From Plazaster borealis (Eukaryota; Echinodermata; Asteroidea; Forcipulatida; Labidiasteridae): a DNA stretch of 64,000 nucleotides. The first letter of the stretch is position 1. Every line of letters begins with the position of its first letter. Location: NCBI GenBank assembly GCA_021014325.1, contig CM037472.1, positions 19,143,063 to 19,207,062 on the forward strand, written 5' to 3'. This document shows, piece after piece, positions 58,401-64,000 of the stretch. Made by a program: the position numbers and the translations under genes. Under the pieces are notes generated by a model. That model was not told the DNA's origin and did no database searches. It saw only the letters and a program-made list of their open reading frames with translations.

Positions 58401-61400
58401 TACATTCGCATTCTGAAGTACATTAACCAGGCTTTAATTTCCATAATCTAGTCTTATGCCTTCCCTTTAGGAGGAGAAAAACCAGGGCAAAGGTCAAAGT
58501 TGTTTTTGTAACTTGTGTACAGGTTAAGTATGATCTGAAACTGCTGAACTTTTATTCAGGATAATTAACAAATGGATGACTACTGTTTTTTTCAGTAATT
58601 TGATATTTTGAAAAGTGCAAGATCTGAACGGAAATGGCTCCCCATGTTGTCTGCCCATTGGTTTGAGTAGGCACTCAAGCCTTTATGCTTCCCAACCTTA
58701 TTCCTACCGGGATAAGGTTACCTGCCAAAATAGCATGTCAAACGTACCATCTGTGACTGGTATCCAGCTTATTTTTGCTTGGCAGAACATTTTAAAGTCA
58801 AAATTTTCTGTTTTTAAAAGCAGCTCCATGAAATTGGGCCCTGGACCCAATGTCATAAAGCATGTAAGCACAAAAACTTACTAAGCACAGAAAAATCCTG
58901 CTTAGCAGAAACAGGTTACCAGCCAACATTCCATAAAGTTTATACTGTTGCCACCTGTGTTGCACTCATTTTTTTGCTTAGCAAAGAAATTAAGCAGCAT
59001 TTTCTGCTAAACAGCTTTATGAAATTGGGCGCTGGTATCCTCAAGATTTTGATTGAGTGTCCTTACAAAATTTACAAATTTGCTGAGTACTAGGCCTAAA
59101 CATGTAGTTTGAGTTTATTTCAGTTCCAATTTCTGTGGTGTCCAAGTTCAAGGCTGGCCACTGCTACTGATAACTGAAAGGATGTTATTATAGACTCTTG
59201 TATTGACCCAATCCACCTGACATCCTCACACCATAAATCTTGCTTGCGTCATTTTAGGAGTAAGTTTCCACATGTGTTACGTGTGTAGCCTGGTGCTTTT
59301 CAGGTGGTGCATGCAGTTAGAGGCATTCGATTATCTTTATCCATACATTTTGACTCCCAAAATGGCAGGCCATGCAGGGCTTGAATTGGGGGGAAAAACT
59401 CACAAGACTACAGGGCTTGTAGCTCAAAATACTTACTGGACCAGAACTTTGGTTACAAGACCAGAATTGAAATGAGAAGAAAAATGCCTACACAGTTTAA
59501 TAATTGAACTGTTTGAGTTTGAAAAAGCACTAAGAGAAGATTTATCTCAGTTTGTAGTAAAATTATGGAAAAGTATTCTTCAATAATCAACAGATATTTT
59601 ATAGGTCAATACTTGAACATGAACAAAAACCGCCAGACTTGTCTGGTCATGAGTTTACTGGCCCGATGCTAAAATCACCGGCCTCGGGCCTGCGGTCCAG
59701 TGTAAAATTCGAGCCTTGCCATGGTAGCCACATGTAATGTCAGTGCAAGGTGTTAATACTTTGAATGTGCACATAGACCATTGAATACATGTTACACATA
59801 AATATTTTAAGTACTGTAGGTAGTAGGTAGTGTTTAAACACAGGTGCATGTTGTCCAGGTCGTTTGCGGAATTGCTGTGAACGTGACACATCAGTCTCAG
59901 TGCCTTATGAGGACCATCTTGCTTATGAGGCGAGTGACAAAACTATTTCAAGCATTTCTAATACCCAATTAAAACATGACAGTTTTACAAACACATCAGG
60001 GTTCAATTTCATAGAATCGCTTAAACAGAAAATACCACTTAAACATTTTCTGCTCAGCAAGAATAAGCAGAATACCAGCCAAAGATTTTACATGTGACAT
60101 GGTATTTTGGCTGTTAACCTTATTATGGTAAGCATAATTTTGTTGTGCTTAGCTACAATTTTTGCTTAAGTACCCTTGTGTAGCTCTAGATGAAATTTTG
60201 CCAGGTTGCAGTACCCAAAGTAATTTGTAACCAATGAACATCCAACACGTTTTGACTGGGATGAGTCCGTGTTTGGCATGATTAGGCTCTTTGATATTTT
60301 ACATTTTAGGTAAGATCAGAGACATGTTTAACTAACATAATGAATAAATGCAGTTATTTTTAATGAAATGAAGAGTTCATCAATGGTTTTCTCTTGAAAA
60401 TATTCAAAAAACTTCCCTGGAAACAGTTTTAGAAACTGCCATTTAAAATTGAACAGACTGGTACATAAGAGTAACTATAAATATAAATATGAATAGTAAA
60501 CTTGCGGGTACAACCATGTGTAAAAGTCTCTTCAGGAGCAGAGTGGTTTTTGCCTCTTGAAGACGAGCAGAGTATACTGTTCGAAACGTCGAGACCAAAC
60601 CGGCTCTTTTCAGAGCCAACACTCCCTCAAAAGAGACTTTTACACATGGTTGTACCCGCAAGTTTACTATTAATATTTATATTCAGCGTTGTAGCCACGG
60701 TGGGCGGCGGTGGGCGGGCCTGCCCAGCACTGACAATTTCCGCCTGGCACTTCGGCTGAAAAATAAACTGCCGCCCACCACAAAATTTCCCCTAAAATTA
60801 ATAAAAAATGAAAAGTACTGCCGATATTGATCACATTGCAAGACTAAAATGTCATGTTTTTCGTGTTTTGTAATTTTAAATGCAGTTTGTAATTTTTTTG
60901 AGCCGGAATTTCGAGCAATAAAAACTCAAACGTGTTTCACACGTAACTTGTCTCTTGCATCTTGTGAAGTTTTCTTCGTGAAATGTGCCCTGACGTTTTT
61001 AACGAACGAACTCTAGTACAGTGTAGTAGGCGTACCGTCTACAGTCTGACAGTACACTATACAGACGCAGTGCGCTGGTACCGTGTACATATACATGATG
61101 TATGTATGTTCATGTGGTGTACACCAGCGCGCGCTGTGGTGGACCGTAGAGTGCACTACAAGTCTAGTCGTGGGTTTTTCGCGGGGATTTCACGCATTAC
61201 ATGTACACACAAACAGTATCGCCAGTCGCCACACAACAGTACGACGGGTGTGTAAAGTCTAGTGTACCAGTGCGCGTATCCCGGATGTAGGCATGTAAAC
61301 ACGTTCGCTTCGTTCTTGGTCCACCTGTCATGCTTGTAGTGTTAACAGCGCGCTGGGTTTTAAATTGATTGAGATCCGTGTCAATTTTAAGATGGCCACG

Positions 61401-62856
61401 CAACGTAAGCTGGACGATTTTTTTGGAAAATGGAAAAGATTGGAAGATGATAGCAATATATCTGGTGGTACAGCTTCAGTTAGTGCTGAGAATGAAACTG
61501 TATGCGCATTTCCCTCAATGGACCCCCTTCATGCCCTTGTAATGAGTTTCCATATATTGAGGCAGTAAAATTGTGGGCTCAAAAGAAAGACAGGAGATAC
61601 AAAGTTAGATTAATGTAAAGGTAAGCTTCCCTCTTAATTGATAAGTTACAGTCACACAGCCACTGACACTGACAAGATAATTTATTATCTGCTCTATTTC
61701 ACAAATGCATCACCTTTCTTCAATCTTCAACAATTATTTTGTATTAATACATTTTTGTAATTATATTTTAAAATTGTGATTCTTGAATCATACAGAATGT
61801 GCAAAATAAGTAACTGGAATGTTAATATTTAGCCCTGAAAACAATCCTTATAACAGAGGAACTTCTAAATGTGCTGCCAGTTGAAACCCCATAGAGGCGT
61901 TGCTCGTGCCCTTTGCTCACGTGGACGTGACACGCTGCGTACGTGCGCACTGCTCGCAATCTCTGACCAAATTTAAATTCAGCTGCCCACCACTAAAAAT
62001 GTCCTAGCTACAACACTGTTTATATTTATAGTTACTCTTATTCTCCTCACCATGCAAAGCTTCAAACAACATTTAGACTGTACACAGTAACTTGTGACCA
62101 AATCTGGTTATGATCATGTTTTGATGGTGGGGCATATAGGGGAAGTGTTTAGAGGAATTGTGTATGTAATGGTTCAAGCATGGAATTTGGCAAACAGTCA
62201 AGAGTATGAGAACGTTATTTGGCTATAGGCCATCGCAGATTTGTCCTTTGAAAAAAATATAGGTAGAAAAACAAGCGATTTTTCAAAGTTATCAAAAAGG
62301 CTGCCATTGCTTACAAGTTATTCTACACATACTTTTTCAAAATTCAAATCTGCGATGGCCCTTTCGGCAAATACCTTTCTCATGACATATTGTGTGCTAA
62401 ATTCATGCTTGTATCAGCAAAGGCAGAATTCCATCACCTACCTGCCATTCTATGAGTCTCTGAGAATTTGTATTCTCTTGCAGAACTGTCTTATTGTTTT
62501 ATCCATTTGTATTTTTATTGCTTTTTTTTATTTTTTAAATGTACAACTTGTCTGTTCATTTTGTGTTGGTCAAATAAATAATAGTAATAATAATGTTGAA
62601 ACTCTTTTCAAGTATGTTGGTAGCTAAATTTCTTATTTTAAAGTCATTCTAAAATAAGATGATGAATAAATTGTAAAACAAGGACTTTGTTGCCATTCCA
62701 CAGAGAAATGGAGACAATCTTGACTTACCAGAGGACCATGAACTGACCCAATGTTTTGACATGCATTCCATGGTACTGTCCTCGATGCCACCTGAAGACC
62801 AAGACCCCTCCGTCACAGCAGATCGAGTTATTGAAGAAATAGATGAGCTTTTCCAG
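49151..62856 (+). CDS. FEZ: Fasciculation and elongation protein zeta (FEZ/UNC-76) homologue, N-terminal three exons (continues past window)
   Basis: FEZ proteins are cytosolic adaptors that link kinesin-1 to axonal cargo and bind PKC-zeta (family knowledge). Exons: 49151-49464, 57655-57763, 62704-62856, giving 192 codons with compatible phases. Conserved blocks in order: acidic EEWPEFIEFR at the N terminus; MSIEDLVNNFDDKLAVCFRNYN and IAPVKILTQEEV at about residues 58-100; VTDNMGQVMPLDWKNSHTRKLH in exon 2; ELTQCFDMHSMVLSS and VTADRVIEEIDELFQ in exon 3. The coiled-coil kinesin/SCOCO-binding half should lie to the right of 64000. Invertebrates usually have one FEZ gene, so I do not assign FEZ1 or FEZ2. 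Confidence 0.96.
49625..49803 (-). mobile_element. Family B repeat at the start of FEZ intron 1
   Basis: CAGCCCTGATGCCTCGTTC to TGTGAAGCATCAGTCAGGCCTG. The orientation is opposite to 31925. It starts 160 bp after the FEZ exon 1 donor. Confidence 0.7.
49961..49988. repeat. 28-bp palindrome CATGGAGGTAGAA...TTCTACCTCCATG
   Basis: The arms of 13 bp are perfect, with a two-base centre. The same 13-mer occurs singly at 47411-47423 and inverted at 48442-48454. Confidence 0.8.
50971..51362 (+). mobile_element. Family E dispersed repeat, copy 1 (FEZ intron 1)
   Basis: About 390 bp from CAAAATTGGGGGAAAGTCC through TAGCTCAAAATATTTACTGGAC and GACCCAAAGTCAACATTTGAA to CCGGGCCTGCGGTCC-type end (GGCCTCGGGCCTGCGGTCCA). 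No terminal inverted repeat seen. Confidence 0.65.
54158..54400 (+). repeat. Family F dispersed repeat, copy 2
   Basis: Shares TTTTGACAGATGATGCT, CACGGACAATGCACA, CTAATGGACGTGAGATAATG and CCCGACAATAA with 18425-18660, same orientation. Confidence 0.5.
55495..55671 (-). mobile_element. Family A palindromic MITE in FEZ intron 1
   Basis: GGGCCCAATTTCGTAGAGCTG to TTTTTGTGAAAGTGGGCCC. The internal order (TGCTAAGCAGAAATGAGCAGG first) is reversed relative to the 4837 copy. Confidence 0.78.
56417..56605 (+). mobile_element. Family A MITE, diverged, in FEZ intron 1
   Basis: CACAATTTCATAGAGCTGCT to AAGCAGCTCTGTGAAAATGGG, with the inner GGTTACCAGCCAAAA motif. Confidence 0.7.
57655..57763 (+). CDS. FEZ: FEZ coding exon 2
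   Basis: The acceptor is TTTTCTTGTACAG at 57654 and the donor is AACCAG|GTACTG at 57764. After one base completing Lys105, the frame reads IWKKVTDNMGQVMPLDW and NSHTRKLHMPTLNL, which aligns with the FEZ block 'VWNNLTDNYGNVMPVDWKSSHTRTLHLLTLNL' (from memory). A longer open frame starting at ATG 57658 covers the same DNA out of register and is not the gene. Confidence 0.95.
58251..58433. mobile_element. PIF/Harbinger-type MITE, 183 bp
   Basis: AGCCGGGTTCATCCTTC and the inverted end GAAGTACATTAACCAGGCT, flanked by TTA on both sides (58248-58250, 58434-58436), the three-base target typical of Harbinger elements. The interior has inverted AATTCGAA/ATTCGCA motifs. Confidence 0.65.
58652..59030 (+). 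mobile_element. Tandem pair of family A MITEs in FEZ intron 2
   Basis: The first copy (about 58652-58842) has a decayed left end and an intact right end GCAGCTCCATGAAATTGGGCCC. The second (58845-59030) runs from ACCCAATGTCATAAAGCATG to ACAGCTTTATGAAATTGGGC. Confidence 0.7.
59366..59705 (+). mobile_element. Family E dispersed repeat, copy 2 (FEZ intron 2)
   Basis: GGCTTGAATTGGGGGGAAAA, then TAGCTCAAAATACTTACTGGA, then GGCCTCGGGCCTGCGGTCCA; same order as 50971. Confidence 0.65.
59998..60200 (-). mobile_element. Family A MITE, diverged, in FEZ intron 2
   Basis: GGGTTCAATTTCATAGAATCG to TAGCTCTAGATGAAATTTTGCC. The internal order matches the inverted 55495 copy. Confidence 0.65.
60554..60596 (+). 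ncRNA. Hammerhead-ribozyme-like motif (degenerate)
   Basis: Order seen: TTGAAGA box at 60557-60563, one extra base, stem GAGCAG/CTGTTC (60565-60570 with 60577-60582) closed by loop AGTATA, then GAAAC and GTC at 60583-60590. A hammerhead core is CUGANGA - stem II - GAAA - ... - UH. The copy at 28411 has the intact CTGAAGA box and a fully paired GAGCAG/CTGCTC stem, so the stem is conserved by a G-T to G-C change. The extra base before stem II and the C-to-T change make activity doubtful here. Confidence 0.4.
60676..60683. repeat. Target-site duplication, left copy (TTTATATT)
   Basis: 8-bp direct repeat immediately left of the hAT element; identical to 62019-62026. Confidence 0.9.
60684..62018 (+). 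mobile_element. Non-autonomous hAT-type DNA transposon, 1335 bp
   Basis: The ends are inverted: CAGCGTTGTAGCC at 60684 and GGACATTTTTAGT... on the other strand, ending CAGTGTTGTAGC (62018). Both fit the hAT 5'-CAGNG terminus. The flanks carry a perfect 8-bp target duplication TTTATATT (60676-60683 and 62019-62026), the size hAT transposases make. A GC-rich subterminal tract (60690-60780, repeats of GGTGGGCGG) pairs in sense with CTGCCCACCA near 61985. The interior holds a broken transposase-like 5' exon. It lies in FEZ intron 2 inside one arm of an older palindromic element. Confidence 0.88.
61392..61620 (+). pseudogene. Remnant first exon of a hAT/zinc-finger transposase-like gene
   Basis: ATG 61392 opens MATQRKLDDFFGKWKR and stops after 58 codons (TGA-type interruption by 61568 in this frame). 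A neighbouring frame stays open after about 61510 and reads CNEFPYIEAVKLWAQKK, ending near an AAAG|GTAAGC donor at 61620. This suggests one frameshift within an originally single exon. The QxxLxxFF opening is typical of hAT and ZMYM-type proteins and also fits a PCNA-binding box. No catalytic core is present between the inverted repeats, so the copy depends on another transposase. Confidence 0.55.
62019..62026. repeat. Target-site duplication, right copy (TTTATATT)
   Basis: 8-bp direct repeat immediately right of the hAT element; identical to 60676-60683. Confidence 0.9.
62228..62360. mobile_element. Short MITE with perfect 16-bp TIRs
   Basis: GGCCATCGCAGATTTG (62228-62243) and CAAATCTGCGATGGCC (62345-62360) are exact reverse complements. 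A second inner inverted tract (CTTTGAAAAA/TTTTTCAAA) extends the hairpin. It lies 343 bp upstream of FEZ exon 3. Confidence 0.7.
62704..62856 (+). CDS. FEZ: FEZ coding exon 3
   Basis: The acceptor is GCCATTCCACAG at 62703 and the donor is TTCCAG|GTAGGA at 62857. The exon is 153 nt, phase 0 at both ends. It encodes an acidic LPEDHELTQCFDMHSMVL block and ADRVIEEIDELFQ, the FEZ segment just before the coiled coils. The next exon is outside the window. Confidence 0.95.
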
Positions 62857-63212
62857 GTAGGAGACCATTACTGAATCATTTTGTTTTGCTAATTCAGACT
62901 GTTTGAGTCTACGGCATTGAGGTAGAAACCTCTGCATGCAAGGACAAGATAACGACTTGTCCAAGGACAAGATAACAACTTGTCTTCGTGTTTGGATTCA
63001 TTTTTTCCGATCTGTCGTGTTTGTGCTTTTTTCGTTTAAACCGTACAAGTCTCGCGCCTATTCAAACATGTTTGGGACCACTTTGGTCCACGTACATTGC
63101 TTTAATGTGTGAAAGAAACAAACGCATGCACTTTAACGGGTCCCAATGTACGAATAGGCGGGAGACTTGCACAATCTATGACTGCTAATTTTTCCATCGC
63201 CTGTGGAGAGCT

Positions 63213-63535
63213 TGATTTTAGGGGAGAAATCCACAAGACCGCAGAATCAAAGTTGGAAAAAACTCACAGTTTAGATAAACTGTTCATATTTGAACAAGTA
63301 CAAAGAGAATATTGATCTCATTTGTCTTTTGGGTAAAGTATACTAATAAAGATATTAACCAGACTCAAAGTCAACATTTGAACAGCATTTTCTTTATTAA
63401 AGATGTTAGTAATGTTACACAGCGAGGTATTCTTATTCACTTGAAAAGAACAAGACTGCTGGACTTTTCCACTCGTGAGTTTAGTGGTCTGACTCTAAAA
63501 ATCACTGGCATCGGGCCTGCGTCCAATGCAATTTT
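63213..63535 (+). mobile_element. Family E dispersed repeat, copy 3 (FEZ intron 3)
   Basis: GATTTTAGGGGAGAAATCC, GACTCAAAGTCAACATTTGAA and GGCATCGGGCCTGCGTCCAA in the same order. The TACTGGACC segment is deleted. Confidence 0.6.
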
Positions 63536-64000
63536 GGAGTCCTGCTGTGGTATTACTCATTTCCTTTATGAGTGAAAACTAGCAGTATACATGTAGACCT
63601 TTCTATTGTTTATAAACATTGACCACCAATATCTATAGGCAGCCTCGACTTGCACAAAATTGATAACTGGATTGGCACAATTAAAAAAAACAAAAAAACA
63701 TTTGCTTCCTTTGCTATGAAGAATATCAAGTACTTTGATTTATTTTGGGTGGCAACTATTAATCCGTCAGTGATTTTGGCTGATTTGATAGAATTTATTA
63801 TAAATGATAAATGATTGTACTTTTTTGCTGTGAAGACCGCAGATACTTTTGCCAACCATGGTTGGCAAAACTTGCGGCTGTGAAAGGTCTATACAAACAT
63901 GCCCGGCGAAAGCATGGTTGGAAGAAAAGTTTGCACAAAAATAGTCTAATTTGTTTCACTCCATTTTATTGTTTGAATCATCTAAACAAAATCAAGTTGT

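Larger units (their letters stand above)
60466..62040 (+). mobile_element. Palindromic (Penelope-like?) element with 67-bp inverted arms, split by hAT insertion
   Basis: The left arm 60466-60532 and the right arm 60631-60683 plus 62027-62040 are inverted copies of 67 bp that differ at about one position once the hAT element and one TTTATATT copy are removed. The arms contain GCGGGTACAACCATGTG. The 98-bp centre (60533-60630) carries a stem-loop followed by GAAACGTC. A second, diverged copy of the centre and right arm is at 28405-28730. Inverted terminal repeats and a hammerhead-like core recall Penelope-like elements; no reverse transcriptase is present. Confidence 0.6.

Noticed and set aside
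62241..62627. 128-codon open frame just before FEZ exon 3
   Set aside because: It starts inside the 62228-62360 MITE and becomes T-rich hydrophobic sequence from AT-rich DNA. No homology could be named.

Overview
This window is animal nuclear DNA: AT-rich, intron-rich, with coding exons of 60-630 bp separated by kilobase introns full of short dispersed repeats. Three protein genes can be read exon by exon, with clean GT-AG junctions and matching codon phases. The repeats (palindromic MITEs with TTAAGCAG-type arms, about 370-bp terminal-inverted-repeat elements, tRNA-headed SINEs) look like those of marine deuterostome invertebrates. I infer an echinoderm, most likely a sea star. That species-level inference comes from memory of repeat style and was not searched.

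Layout. (1) 1-30038, plus strand: the last five coding exons of an aftiphilin (AFTPH) homologue, a clathrin/AP-1 accessory protein; its 5' part lies left of the window. (2) 30039-37910: non-coding space between two convergent genes, holding MITEs, a tandem 28-bp duplication and a possible Helitron terminus. (3) 37911-45169, minus strand: a complete seven-exon sulfatase of the steryl-sulfatase/arylsulfatase D-E-F-H type. It predicts 513 aa with a signal peptide and the CTPSR formylglycine site, but without the transmembrane hairpin of steryl-sulfatase. (4) 45170-49150: a 4-kb divergent intergenic region. (5) 49151-62856 and beyond, plus strand: the first three coding exons of a FEZ (fasciculation and elongation protein zeta / UNC-76) homologue, which runs off the right edge. 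Exon 2 sits inside a longer misleading open frame.

The three genes belong to unrelated processes (trans-Golgi/endosomal clathrin traffic, sulfate-ester hydrolysis, kinesin-linked axonal transport). I see no functional cluster. The rest of the window is a layered record of mobile elements. The clearest case is a 1335-bp hAT-type element with a perfect 8-bp target duplication, inserted in one arm of a palindromic element whose centre holds a hammerhead-ribozyme-like core. A second copy of that palindromic family is itself split by a MITE, so its empty site can be reconstructed. I found no intact transposase, no reverse transcriptase domain, no intact tRNA gene, no virus and no prokaryotic-type system. 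The window does not contain an undescribed multi-gene system that I can support.
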